From assembly GCA_934120645.1 (NCBI GenBank), contig CAKOUO010000002.1, positions 108,668 through 172,667 on the forward strand: 64,000 nucleotides of DNA, written 5' to 3'. Position 1 is the stretch's first letter. The number at the start of each line of letters is the position of its first letter. The position numbers and the translations under genes are program-made. Shown here in pieces: positions 27,172-35,835 of the stretch. This DNA is from an uncultured Clostridia bacterium (lineage in GTDB: Bacteria > Bacillota > Clostridia > TANB77 > CAG-508). Under the pieces are notes generated by a model. It worked only from the letters and a program-made list of their open reading frames with translations, did no database searches and had not been told where the DNA came from.

Positions 27172-28164
27172 CTAAGATGAAATTAAATATTCTAAAATTT
27201 GTACTGCATTAGAAGCAGCACCTTTTCTTAAATTATCTGCAACAACCCACATATTAATACCATTATTAACACTAAAATCACGTCTAATCCTTCCTACAAA
27301 AACATCATCATAACCATTTGCTTTTGTTGCAATTGGATAATAGTTCTTTTCAATATCATCAACTAACATTATACCAGGAGAATTTTGAAGTAAAATTTTA
27401 ATATCATATATATCAATATCATTTTCAAATTCAACATTTATACTTTCACTATGGCAATTTTCAACTGGAACTCTAACACATGTTGCTGTTATAGGTAGAG
27501 AAGGTTTATTTAAAATTTTTCTTGTTTCATCTATCATTTTATGTTCTTCTTTTGTATAGCCATCTGAAGTGAAAATATCAATATGTGGTAAACAATTGTT
27601 AAATATAGGATAAGGAAATTTCTTTGGTGGAATATTTTTAATACCATTTTCTAAATCTTCAATTCCAGATTTACCTGCACCTGAAACAGCTTGGTATGTT
27701 GAATAAACAATTCTTTTTATATTATATTTATCATCTAAAGGTTTTAAAGCAACAACTGCTTGGATTGTAGAACAATTTGGATTTGCAATAATTCCTTTGT
27801 TTTCTTGTATTTTTTCTGGATTAACTTCAGGTATAATTAGTGGTACATTTTCATTCATTCTAAAGATACTACTATTATCAATAACAATGCAACCAGTAGA
27901 AGCGGCAATAGGAGCAAACTTTTTAGAAACTTCTCCTCCGGCACAGAAGATAGCAAAGTCAAAATTAAAATCAAAAGAATTATCTGTTAATTCTTGAATA
28001 ATATAATTTTGTTCTAAAAATTTTATCTTAGTTCCAGCAGATTTGACAGAAGAAAATAAAGTATAAGTACAATTTCTAAAATTTTTTTCTTCTAATATTC
28101 TTAAAACAGTTCTTCCAACAAGACCAGTAGCTCCAACAATAGCTATTTTATATCTATTTTGCAT
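27172..28164 (-). CDS. asd: Aspartate-semialdehyde dehydrogenase
   Basis: Asd reduces aspartyl-4-phosphate to the semialdehyde with NADPH, feeding lysine, diaminopimelate, methionine and threonine synthesis. The 330-residue protein has the NADP loop G-A-T-G-L-V-G at 11-17, the catalytic Cys131 in A-N-P-N-C-S-T, and R-V-P-V-E-N-C-H-S-E with the substrate-binding His (Cys replaces the usual Gly before it). The gene stands alone on the minus strand, with CCTCC of the ribosome site at 28172 upstream. Confidence 0.94.
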   Translation of the reverse strand: MQNRYKIAIVGATGLVGRTVLRILEEKNFRNCTYTLFSSVKSAGTKIKFLEQNYIIQELTDNSFDFNFDFAIFCAGGEVSKKFAPIAASTGCIVIDNSSIFRMNENVPLIIPEVNPEKIQENKGIIANPNCSTIQAVVALKPLDDKYNIKRIVYSTYQAVSGAGKSGIEDLENGIKNIPPKKFPYPIFNNCLPHIDIFTSDGYTKEEHKMIDETRKILNKPSLPITATCVRVPVENCHSESINVEFENDIDIYDIKILLQNSPGIMLVDDIEKNYYPIATKANGYDDVFVGRIRRDFSVNNGINMWVVADNLRKGAASNAVQILEYLISS

Positions 28165-28224
28165 AAAATACCTCCAAACAAATTTTATTTTTATAATAAT
28201 ATATTAAAAAAAATAAAAAATGTT

Positions 28225-28253
28225 AAAAAAAGAAGGTGAAATAATCACCTTCT
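28225..28253 (-). terminator. Terminator of the small minus-strand gene
   Basis: Read on the minus strand, AGAAGGTGATTATTTCACCTTCT is followed by a run of T. It lies between the unknown gene and asd, so the two have separate transcripts. Confidence 0.8.
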
Positions 28254-28273
28254 TAATCCTATAAAAAATCTTA

Positions 28274-28597
28274 TTAAACCGGTTTTACATCTTCAGCATT
28301 ATCACTTATTCCTTCAATTTTGAAAACTTTATAGATTTCAATCCAAAGTTTATTATCCAATGTTACTTTAACAGGTTCAAAAACATGAGTTTTTGATTGA
28401 ATTGTCAAGTAATCATCATGAATGTAAAGTATATAATGGGTATGGTTTAAGTGAATGCTGTCAGAGATAATTTTATGGAAAAAAGATTTTTCATAGGGAA
28501 CGGAAGCATATGGTTTAACAGAAACAAGATATGTTACATGTTTTTTAAACTTCCGTTTAGATGCTTTAATTATTGTTGCATCATCAATATGGTTCAT
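28274..28597 (-). CDS. Unknown small cytosolic protein
   Basis: The frame from ATG 28597 gives 107 residues (M-N-H-I-D-D-A-T-I-I), with GGAGG just upstream on the minus strand; the longer start at 28618 lacks a ribosome site. There is no signal peptide or membrane helix. The chain is rich in His and Lys, with H-L-N-H-T-H-Y-I-L-Y-I-H-D-D-Y in the middle, which might bind a metal, but this is speculation. I do not recognise the family. Own terminator downstream. Confidence 0.6.
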   Translation of the reverse strand: MNHIDDATIIKASKRKFKKHVTYLVSVKPYASVPYEKSFFHKIISDSIHLNHTHYILYIHDDYLTIQSKTHVFEPVKVTLDNKLWIEIYKVFKIEGISDNAEDVKPV

Positions 28598-28685
28598 AAA
28601 AACCTCCTTTGTTAGCACTTGTTTATAGTAACTCTATATATTATAGCAAAATTTTATAAAAATTTCAAAAAAATTTCATATAAAG

Positions 28686-28714
28686 TTGCATATTTTTAAC
28701 AATAATAGTATAAT
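28686..28714 (+). promoter_or_regulatory. Sigma-A promoter of the glycosyltransferase 2 gene
   Basis: TTGCAT at 28686-28691 and TATAAT at 28709-28714 have a 17-base spacer. The ATG follows at 28767. Confidence 0.6.
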
Positions 28715-28766
28715 AGATAATGTATAATAATAAATATGAAATAGAAATAAAAAGTGAGGTAATAAA

Positions 28767-30038
28767 ATGGATTATATTTATATCCTAAGAGAAGCATTAA
28801 TTTGGGTAATAACAATATTTTGGCTATATCAAATGATTATTAGTTTATGTTCATTAGTAAAGCTAAAAGAAAAACCACTAAAAGTAAAAAAAGATCATAA
28901 ATTTATGGCAATTATACCAGCTCATAATGAAGAAGCTGTTGTTGGAAATTTAGTAGAAAGTTTAAAAAACCAAACATATAATAAAGATTTGTATGACATA
29001 TATGTAATTGCAGATAATTGCACAGACAATACAGCAAGAATAGCAAGAAAAGCAGGAGCAATTGTATATGAAAGATTTGATGAAACTAAAAAAACAAAAG
29101 GATACGCATTAGATTGGTTTTTACAACAAAAAATAAAAGAAAATGCCGATTATGATGCATTATTTATATTTGATGCAGATAATATAGTAGATAAAGATTT
29201 TATAAAAAATATGAATAAACACCTTTGCCAAGGAGAAGATGTTGTTCAAGGATATAGAGATATTAAAAATCCAACAGATAACTGGATAACTTCTGGATAT
29301 GCATTATTTTATTGGACAATGCACAGATTCTATCATTTAGCAAGATATAATTTAGGATTATCACCAATGTTAAATGGTACAGGATTTATGGTAAAATTTG
29401 ATATTATAAAAGAAGCTGGTGGATGGAAAACAGTAACATTAACAGAGGACATTGAATTTTCATTACAAAGAATAATAAAAGGTAGAAAATTAGGTTGGGC
29501 AACAGATGCAATTGTATATGATGAGCAACCAACAGGATTTAAACAAAGTTGGTCACAAAGAAGTAGATGGACAGTAGGACATATACAATGTATAAAAGAA
29601 TATACAGGAAAATTAGCAGAAGCAGCAAAAGACAAGAAAACAATGGTTAATCTTGATGGAGTTCTATATATTATAGGAAGTATACCAATGTTTGTATTAA
29701 CAATTATATTATTAGCTTCAAACTTTTTAATATACGCAGGAAATGGTATGACACAAACAGAACTAATAATAAATATTTTAAGATATTTAGTACCAACATT
29801 TGTATTCCCATCACTTACTGCAGCATTTGTAATGTATTTAGATGGAAAACCAATAAAACCAATGATTAAAGGATTTTTCACATATCCATTATTTATGGGT
29901 TCTTGGTTGTTAATAAACTTTAAATGTTTATTTAAAAGAGAAACAACATGGGAGAAAATTGATCATGTTAGAGATATAAAAATTGATGATGTAAGTGAAC
30001 AAGAACAATCAACAGAGAAAATAGTTGAAAAAGTTTAA
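28767..30038 (+). CDS. Processive glycosyltransferase family 2 membrane protein
   Basis: The 423-residue protein has an N-terminal helix (about 8-30), a GT-A domain with I-I-P-A-H-N-E-E at about 48-55, the metal-binding D-A-D at 136-138, T-E-D near 230 and Q-R-S-R-W (the Q-x-x-R-W motif of processive enzymes) near 270, then two or three C-terminal helices (about 308-395). This plan matches IcaA/PgaC-like and cellulose-synthase-like enzymes that build and export a beta-linked polysaccharide. No partner genes for deacetylation or export are adjacent, so the product is unknown. AGTGAGGT precedes the ATG. Confidence 0.75.
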   Translation: MDYIYILREALIWVITIFWLYQMIISLCSLVKLKEKPLKVKKDHKFMAIIPAHNEEAVVGNLVESLKNQTYNKDLYDIYVIADNCTDNTARIARKAGAIVYERFDETKKTKGYALDWFLQQKIKENADYDALFIFDADNIVDKDFIKNMNKHLCQGEDVVQGYRDIKNPTDNWITSGYALFYWTMHRFYHLARYNLGLSPMLNGTGFMVKFDIIKEAGGWKTVTLTEDIEFSLQRIIKGRKLGWATDAIVYDEQPTGFKQSWSQRSRWTVGHIQCIKEYTGKLAEAAKDKKTMVNLDGVLYIIGSIPMFVLTIILLASNFLIYAGNGMTQTELIINILRYLVPTFVFPSLTAAFVMYLDGKPIKPMIKGFFTYPLFMGSWLLINFKCLFKRETTWEKIDHVRDIKIDDVSEQEQSTEKIVEKV

Positions 30039-30083
30039 TAATTAATTAAATTAATCAATAAATTTAAAAATATCAAAAAAAAC

Positions 30084-30112
30084 TTGCATTTATACCAAAA
30101 ATTGGGTATAAT
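30084..30112 (+). promoter_or_regulatory. Promoter of the rimP-nusA-infB operon
   Basis: TTGCAT at 30084-30089 and TATAAT at 30107-30112 are 17 bases apart. It is the only good promoter seen before rimP and should serve the operon down to truB. Confidence 0.6.
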
Positions 30113-30137
30113 ATTAATGTAAACATACGTGACTTAG

Positions 30138-30162
30138 AAGAGTGGGAACAAATCCCACTCTT
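30138..30162 (+). promoter_or_regulatory. Leader hairpin upstream of rimP
   Basis: AAGAGTGGGA and TCCCACTCTT pair perfectly around a five-base loop, 28 bases before the TTG start. Such a stem is often found before rimP in Bacillota and may mediate feedback by NusA or ribosomal factors. There is no T-tract directly after it, so it is not a plain terminator. Confidence 0.55.
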
Positions 30163-30189
30163 AACTTTTGGAAATAAAGGAGGTAAAAG

Positions 30190-30651
30190 TTGGCAAATAT
30201 AGAGGAAAAGGTAGAAAAATTATTAGAGCCGATTATAGAAAAAGAAGGCTATGAACTATATGATGTTGAATATGCAAAAGAGGGGAAAAATTACTTTTTA
30301 AGAATATTTATAGACAATGAAAAGGGAATAGACTTAAATGATTGCGAAAAAGTAAATGATGCAATAACAGATATTCTAGACGAAGCCAATTACATAAAAG
30401 AACAATACTTTTTAGAAGTATCATCACCTGGAATAGAAAGAATATTAAGAAAAGAAAAACATTTGCAAAAAAATATAGGACAAGAAATAAGTATTAATTT
30501 ATTTAAAAAAGATGAGAATGGAAATAAAGAATATATAGGTGTTTTAGAAAGTTTTGATGAAAACAATTTAAAAATAAAACAAGGTGATAATGAAATAGAA
30601 ATACAAAGAAAAAATATATCACAAATAAAAACAGTTTATAATTGGGATTAA
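30190..30651 (+). CDS. rimP: Ribosome maturation factor RimP
   Basis: RimP helps assemble the 30S subunit. The 153 residues begin with I-E-E-K-V-E-K-L-L-E-P-I-I-E-K-E-G-Y-E-L and include F-I-D-N-E-K-G-I-D-L-N-D-C and V-S-S-P-G-I-E-R, the latter a family signature. Start is TTG 30190 behind AAGGAGG. It is the first gene of the nusA-infB operon. Confidence 0.93.
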   Translation: MANIEEKVEKLLEPIIEKEGYELYDVEYAKEGKNYFLRIFIDNEKGIDLNDCEKVNDAITDILDEANYIKEQYFLEVSSPGIERILRKEKHLQKNIGQEISINLFKKDENGNKEYIGVLESFDENNLKIKQGDNEIEIQRKNISQIKTVYNWD

Positions 30652-30686
30652 AAAATCCTAAAAGAAATATATGAGGAGGAATAAAA

Positions 30687-31784
30687 ATGAAAGCTATTGA
30701 TAACAAAGAATTGATATTAGCACTAGAAGAATTAGAAAAGGAAAAAGGTATAAAAAAGGAATATGTATTAGAGTCAATAGAAACAGCTTTAGTTACAGCT
30801 TATAAAAGAAACTTTGATGCATTAGAAAATGTAAAAGTGGATATAGACCATAAAACAGGAGCAACACATGTTTACTCAGTTAAAGAAGTTATGGAAAAAG
30901 CAAATGATGATGCATTAGAAATTAGTTTAGAAGATGCTCATAAAATAAATAAAGATTTAAAAATTGGTGATACAGTAGAAGTTGAAATTGTTCCAAAAGA
31001 TTTTGGAAGAATTGCAGCACAAACAGCAAAACAAGTTATTATTCAAAAATTAAGAGAAGTAGAAAGAGATATTATATTTAATGAATATAGTGAAAGAAAA
31101 GGTGAAATTGTTTCAGGAATAATCCAAAAAGCAGACAAGAATATAGTTATAATGGATTTAGGAAAAATCGAAGGAATAATGCTAGCAAAAGAGCAAATAC
31201 CAACAGAAAAATATAGAGTAAATGATAAAATAAAAGCATATATTGTTGATGTTGAAAGAGGAGCAAAAGGAGCTCCACAAGTAATGGTTTCAAGAAGCCA
31301 TCCAGATTTTGTTAGAAAATTATTAGAATTTGAAATTCCAGAAATTTATGAAGGATTAATTGAAATAAAAAGTGTATCTCGTGACCCAGGATACAGAAGT
31401 AAAGTTGCTGTATATTCACCAGATCCTAACATAGATCCAGTAGGTTCATGTGTAGGAGCAAAAGGAGTTAGAATTCAAAATGTTATTAATGAATTAAACG
31501 GTGAAAAAATAGATGTAATAGAATGGGATGAAGATCCAAGTATTTATATTGCTTCAGCATTATTACCAGCACAAATATTAGCAGTAGATGTAAAAGAAGA
31601 AGAAAAATTTGCAGAAGTTATTGTACCAGATGATCAATTATCATTAGCAATTGGAAAATCAGGACAAAATGCAAGATTAGCAGCAAGATTAACAAATTGG
31701 AAAATTGATATAAAATCTGAAACACAATTTAGAAAAATATTAGAAGAACAACAAAATCAAGAAAATACAGAGAATGAAGAATAA
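30687..31784 (+). CDS. nusA: Transcription elongation/termination factor NusA
   Basis: NusA binds RNA polymerase and modulates pausing, termination and antitermination. The 365-residue protein has the N-terminal polymerase-binding domain (1-125), an S1 domain (about 135-200, G-E-I-V-S-G-I-I-Q), and two KH domains with V-G-A-K-G-V-R near 258 and I-G-K-S-G-Q-N-A-R-L-A near 322. It lacks the C-terminal acidic repeats of proteobacterial NusA, as usual in Bacillota. AGGAGG lies before the ATG. Confidence 0.96.
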   Translation: MKAIDNKELILALEELEKEKGIKKEYVLESIETALVTAYKRNFDALENVKVDIDHKTGATHVYSVKEVMEKANDDALEISLEDAHKINKDLKIGDTVEVEIVPKDFGRIAAQTAKQVIIQKLREVERDIIFNEYSERKGEIVSGIIQKADKNIVIMDLGKIEGIMLAKEQIPTEKYRVNDKIKAYIVDVERGAKGAPQVMVSRSHPDFVRKLLEFEIPEIYEGLIEIKSVSRDPGYRSKVAVYSPDPNIDPVGSCVGAKGVRIQNVINELNGEKIDVIEWDEDPSIYIASALLPAQILAVDVKEEEKFAEVIVPDDQLSLAIGKSGQNARLAARLTNWKIDIKSETQFRKILEEQQNQENTENEE

Positions 31785-31834
31785 TCGTGATAAATAGATA
31801 ATTCTAAACATAAAATGAAAGGAGGATGTATGTA

Positions 31835-32095
31835 ATGAAAAAACAGCCACAAAGAACTTGTATGGGATGTAATAATAAAAAAGATAAAAGTCAATTAATA
31901 AGGATTGTAAAGGATAAAGACGGAAATATTTCAATTGATAGAACAGGAAAAAAAGAGGGCAGAGGTGCATATATCTGTGATGATGAAAAATGTTTAGAAA
32001 AACTCATGAAAAATAAAAGATTAGAAAGAGTTTTCGAAATGAGTATATCACAGGAAATTTATGAAAATTTAAGAGGTGTAATTATTGATAAATAA
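31835..32095 (+). CDS. ylxR: YlxR family RNA-binding protein
   Basis: The 86-residue protein starts M-K-K-Q-P-Q-R-T-C-M-G-C and shows the family pattern K-S-Q-L-I-R-I-V and G-R-G-A-Y-I-C. The ATG at 31835, eight bases behind AAAGGAGG, is preferred over the ATG at 31826 that touches the ribosome site. YlxR proteins sit between nusA and infB and have been linked to RNase P and transcription regulation; the exact role here is not known. Confidence 0.9.
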   Translation: MKKQPQRTCMGCNNKKDKSQLIRIVKDKDGNISIDRTGKKEGRGAYICDDEKCLEKLMKNKRLERVFEMSISQEIYENLRGVIIDK

Positions 32096-32405
32096 TAAAA
32101 CATTGGGATTGATTGGATTAGCTACTAAAGCAGGAAAAATAAGCTTTGGATCAGATAGTGTAGAAGAGGATATAAAAAGAGGAAAAGTAAAGTTATTAAT
32201 TATTGTAGAAGATGCTTCAGAGAGAACTAGAAATAAATTTGTCAAAATTAGTGATGAATATAAAATTCCAATTATACTAGATGGAGATATAAAAGAGATA
32301 AGTAAGGCGATTGGAAAGACAAATAAAGCTGTTATTGGAGTAAAAGATATTGGTTTTGCAAAAGCAATTCAAGAAAAATATAATGGAGGTGATACTATTG
32401 GGTAA
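32085..32405 (+). CDS. ylxQ: YlxQ, L7Ae-type kink-turn RNA-binding protein
   Basis: The 106-residue protein has the L7Ae/L30e fold: L-G-L-I-G-L-A-T-K-A-G-K at the start, K-L-L-I-I-V-E-D-A-S-E-R-T in the centre, and K-A-V-I-G-V-K-D near the end. Members bind kink-turns in ribosomal or RNase P RNA. The TTG start at 32085 overlaps the end of ylxR by 11 bases, suggesting translational coupling, and its own end overlaps infB. Confidence 0.85.
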   Translation: MINNKTLGLIGLATKAGKISFGSDSVEEDIKRGKVKLLIIVEDASERTRNKFVKISDEYKIPIILDGDIKEISKAIGKTNKAVIGVKDIGFAKAIQEKYNGGDTIG

Positions 32406-35253
32406 GATAAAAATATATGAAATAGCAAAGAAATTAAACTTAACCAGTAAAGAAGTATTAGAAATGGCTCAAAAGTTAAAAATAGATGTGAAAAGTCACA
32501 TGAGTAGTGTGGAAGACTATGAGGCAGAAAAAATAGAAAAAAGTTTAAAATCAAAAAAAGATAATATAGAAGATAAAAATAAAGCAGTTTCAAAAACGGC
32601 AAAGAAAGAAGAAAAGGCACCTGTTATAATAAGAAGAGAAGTTATAATAGCAGAAGAACAAGCAAAAAAACAAGAAGTTAAGAAAGAACAAAAAAATAAC
32701 AATATTGGCTTTGTAGAAAGAAAACAAAATAAAGATTATAATATTGTTTATAGAAATAAACCTAATAAACCTAAGACTCTTAATGAGCTATTTGGATTGA
32801 AAAAGGAAGAGCCAAAAAAGGAAGAACCAAAAAAAGAAGAAATCAAAAAACAAGGGGATAATAATAAAGAAATGCAAGTAAGAGTAGCAGAAAAACCAAA
32901 AAGTAATATGAACTCAAATATGAATTCAAATTCAAATGTAAGAAATGAAAATAGAGTAGAAAATAGAAATAACAGAAATAGCAACAATAATTATAATAAT
33001 AATTATAATAATAATTATAATTCAAATAGACAAAGTAATTATAATAACAGAAACAATAATAGAAATAATAATTATAATAATGCAAGCAATAATGGTAATA
33101 ATAATTTTAGAAGAAATAACAATAATAATAATGGAAACAATAATAGATTTAATAATAATAGACCATTAGATGAAAGAGGAATAGAAAAAAATATTAAAAA
33201 TATTATGTCTGCTGAAACTCCTGAAAAGGAAAGTATAAGAGAATATAATAGAAAACAAAAAAATAATAATACAAAATTTGAAGAAAATAAGACAACTAAA
33301 AAATCAAAATCTAGAAAAAATCAAAATAGTAGTTTTGATGAGGGAAAATTAAAATCATTAAAACAAACAAATAAATTATCAAATATGTTTGATGACCAAG
33401 AAGGTGGAATGTTAGATTATTATGATTTAACAACTCAAAGAGGTAGAAAAGGAAAGAAAAAACAAGTTAAAGATGAAGAAAGAAATAAACAAAAAATATT
33501 CAAATTAACAGAAATAGAAATTCCAGATACAATAACAGTAAAAGACTTGGCATCAGAAATGAAGAAAACAACAGCAGAGGTTATCAAAAAATTATTAGGT
33601 TATGGAATTATGGCAACTATAAATCAAGACCTTGATTTTGATACAGCATTTTTAATTGCTGGAGAATTTGGAATTACAGCTAAAAAGAAAGAAACTGTAA
33701 CAGATGAAGATATTTTATTTGATGATTCAGAAGATAGAGAAGAAGATTTAGAGGTAAGACCACCAGTAGTTGTTGTTATGGGACACGTTGATCATGGAAA
33801 AACATCATTATTAGATACAATAAGAAAAACAAATGTAATAGGTGGAGAAGCAGGTGGAATTACACAAGCAATAGGTGCATACAAAGTAAAAGTAAATGGT
33901 AGAGAAATTACTTTCTTAGATACACCTGGACATGAAGCTTTTACTGCAATGAGAGCTAGAGGGGCACAAATAACAGATATAGCAATATTAGTAGTTGCAG
34001 CAAATGATGGAATAATGCCACAAACAATAGAAGCTATAAACCATGCAAAATCAGCAGGAATACCAATTATTGTTGCTATAAATAAAATAGATTTACCAGA
34101 TGCAAATGTTGATAAAGTAAAACAAGAATTAATGAATTATGAATTGGTACCAGAAGAATGGGGTGGAGATACAATTTGTGTTCCTATCTCAGCTAAAAAC
34201 AATATTAATATAGATCAATTATTAGAAATGGTACTATTAGAAGCAGATGTATTAGAATTAAAAGCAAATCCACATAAACAATCAAAAGGTGTTGTTATAG
34301 AAGCAAGATTAGATAAAGCAAAAGGAGCTATTGCAACAATGCTTGTTCAAAGAGGAACACTTGATGTTGGAGATACAATTATTGTTGGTTCATCAATTGG
34401 TAGAATAAGAGCAATGGCAAATGAAAATGGAAAAAGAGTAAAATCAGCCGGACCATCTACACCAGTTGAAGTTATGGGATTAACAGAAGTACCTGAAGCT
34501 GGAGATACTTTCTATGAAGTAAAAGACGAGAAGACAGCAAAACATTTAATAGAAAAGAGAAAACGTGAAGCAAGAGAAAAAGCAATAGGAGCAACAACAA
34601 AAGTTACATTAGATAATTTATTTGAACAAATGGAAGAAGGAAATTTAAAGAATTTAAATTTAATTGTAAAAGCAGATGTTCAAGGCTCAGTAGAAGCAAT
34701 AAAGCAATCTATGGAAAAACTTCAAAACGAAGAAGTAAGAGTAAAAGTTATACATGCCGCTGTTGGTGCTGTTAATGAATCAGATGTAACTCTTGCAAAA
34801 GTATCAAATGCTATAATAATAGCCTTTAATGTAAGACCAAATCAAGCAGCAAAAGATGAAGCCGAAAAAGAAGAAGTTCAAATTAAACAATATTCTGTAA
34901 TTTATCAAGCAATAGAAGAAGTAGAGGCTGCAATGAAAGGAATGCTTGCTCCAAAATATGAAGAAAAAGTAATAGGAACAGCAGAAGTAAGACAAACATT
35001 TAAAATTTCTAATGTTGGAACAATTGCTGGTGCTTATGTTTTAACAGGTAAAGTAGAAAGAAATGCTGGAGTTAGAGTTATTAGAGATAATGTTGTAATT
35101 CATGAAGGAAAACTTGCTACATTGAAGAGATTTAAAGATGATGCTAAAGAAGTATCAAAAGGATTTGAATGTGGTATCCAAATTGAAAATTACAATGATA
35201 TTAAAGAGGGAGATATCATTGAAGCTTACATCATGGAAGAGATTAAGAGATAA
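32398..35253 (+). CDS. infB: Translation initiation factor IF-2
   Basis: IF-2 delivers fMet-tRNA to the 30S subunit and is a GTPase. The best start is TTG 32398, seven bases behind GGAGGT, giving 951 residues that open with K-I-Y-E-I-A-K-K-L-N-L-T-S-K-E-V. G1 is G-H-V-D-H-G-K-T at 462-469, and D-T-P-G and N-K-I-D follow. Domains II-IV reach to the end. The linker at about 168-258 is extremely rich in Asn with Tyr and Arg, an unusual low-complexity region. It overlaps ylxQ by eight bases. Confidence 0.95.
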   Translation: MGKIKIYEIAKKLNLTSKEVLEMAQKLKIDVKSHMSSVEDYEAEKIEKSLKSKKDNIEDKNKAVSKTAKKEEKAPVIIRREVIIAEEQAKKQEVKKEQKNNNIGFVERKQNKDYNIVYRNKPNKPKTLNELFGLKKEEPKKEEPKKEEIKKQGDNNKEMQVRVAEKPKSNMNSNMNSNSNVRNENRVENRNNRNSNNNYNNNYNNNYNSNRQSNYNNRNNNRNNNYNNASNNGNNNFRRNNNNNNGNNNRFNNNRPLDERGIEKNIKNIMSAETPEKESIREYNRKQKNNNTKFEENKTTKKSKSRKNQNSSFDEGKLKSLKQTNKLSNMFDDQEGGMLDYYDLTTQRGRKGKKKQVKDEERNKQKIFKLTEIEIPDTITVKDLASEMKKTTAEVIKKLLGYGIMATINQDLDFDTAFLIAGEFGITAKKKETVTDEDILFDDSEDREEDLEVRPPVVVVMGHVDHGKTSLLDTIRKTNVIGGEAGGITQAIGAYKVKVNGREITFLDTPGHEAFTAMRARGAQITDIAILVVAANDGIMPQTIEAINHAKSAGIPIIVAINKIDLPDANVDKVKQELMNYELVPEEWGGDTICVPISAKNNINIDQLLEMVLLEADVLELKANPHKQSKGVVIEARLDKAKGAIATMLVQRGTLDVGDTIIVGSSIGRIRAMANENGKRVKSAGPSTPVEVMGLTEVPEAGDTFYEVKDEKTAKHLIEKRKREAREKAIGATTKVTLDNLFEQMEEGNLKNLNLIVKADVQGSVEAIKQSMEKLQNEEVRVKVIHAAVGAVNESDVTLAKVSNAIIIAFNVRPNQAAKDEAEKEEVQIKQYSVIYQAIEEVEAAMKGMLAPKYEEKVIGTAEVRQTFKISNVGTIAGAYVLTGKVERNAGVRVIRDNVVIHEGKLATLKRFKDDAKEVSKGFECGIQIENYNDIKEGDIIEAYIMEEIKR

Positions 35254-35256
35254 GAA

Positions 35257-35288
35257 AAGGGATTTAGGGACGTCCCTTGAAATCCCTT
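35257..35288. repeat. Dispersed palindrome, variant with GGGACGTCCC core
   Basis: AAGGGATTT and AAATCCCTT flank AGGGACGTCCCTTG in the gap between infB and rbfA. A partial copy of the outer arm follows at about 35293. Confidence 0.6.
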
Positions 35289-35345
35289 CAAAACGGGATT
35301 GAGAGACAGACCTTTAACATTTTTTAATGAATGGAAGTGAAGAAA

Positions 35346-35708
35346 ATGCCTAATAAAAACAATAATAGAATGGGACGCATTGACGAAGAATACAGAAAAG
35401 AATTAAGTCAAATTATAGGATTTGAATTAAAAAATTCAAGTATTACAGGTATGATAAGTGTTACAAAAGTAAAAGTAACACCAGACTTAAAATATGCAAA
35501 AGTGTATGTAAGTATATTTAATTCAAAAAATATAAAAGACACAATGGAAGGACTTAAAAAATCATCAGGATTTATAAGAACTGAATTAGCAAAAAGAATA
35601 AATTTAAGAAACACACCAGAATTGATATTTGAAATAGACGATTCAATGGAATATGGAGCAAAAATTGATTCTATATTGAAAGAAATATTACCAGAAGAAA
35701 ATAAGTAA
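35346..35708 (+). CDS. rbfA: Ribosome-binding factor A
   Basis: RbfA binds the 30S subunit during 16S 5'-end maturation and cold growth. From ATG 35346 the protein has 120 residues, beginning M-P-N-K-N-N-N-R-M-G-R-I-D-E-E-Y, with the KH-like core V-T-P-D-L-K-Y-A-K-V-Y-V-S and L-R-N-T-P-E-L-I-F-E-I-D-D-S-M-E-Y-G. The ATG at 35331 is in frame, but the ribosome site GGAAG at 35333-35337 fits 35346. It follows infB as usual. Confidence 0.93.
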   Translation: MPNKNNNRMGRIDEEYRKELSQIIGFELKNSSITGMISVTKVKVTPDLKYAKVYVSIFNSKNIKDTMEGLKKSSGFIRTELAKRINLRNTPELIFEIDDSMEYGAKIDSILKEILPEENK

Positions 35709-35710
35709 AG

Positions 35711-35739
35711 TTGTCAATAGGGACGGCCCTTTTTGACAA
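35711..35739. repeat. Type B dispersed palindrome
   Basis: TTGTCAATAGGGACGG-CCCTTTTTGACAA lies three bases after the rbfA stop. A facing copy lies at 35791-35819, the two enclosing about 50 bases. Confidence 0.75.
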
Positions 35740-35790
35740 GTTAAAAAACTGGAAGTAGAAAAAATAGAGAAAGTTCTTTAACAATAAAAA

Positions 35791-35819
35791 CTGTCAATAA
35801 GGCCCGTCCCTATTGACAG
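35791..35819. repeat. Type B dispersed palindrome, facing copy
   Basis: CTGTCAATAAGGCCCG-TCCCTATTGACAG is, read on the other strand, nearly the same as the element at 35711-35739. It ends 17 bases before the nrnA start. Confidence 0.75.
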
Positions 35820-35835
35820 AAAGAAAGGAAAAAAT

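Noticed and set aside
32960..33170. AAT repeats in infB as a phase-variation tract
   Set aside because: Units are three bases, so changes keep the frame, and infB is essential; only length variation is possible.
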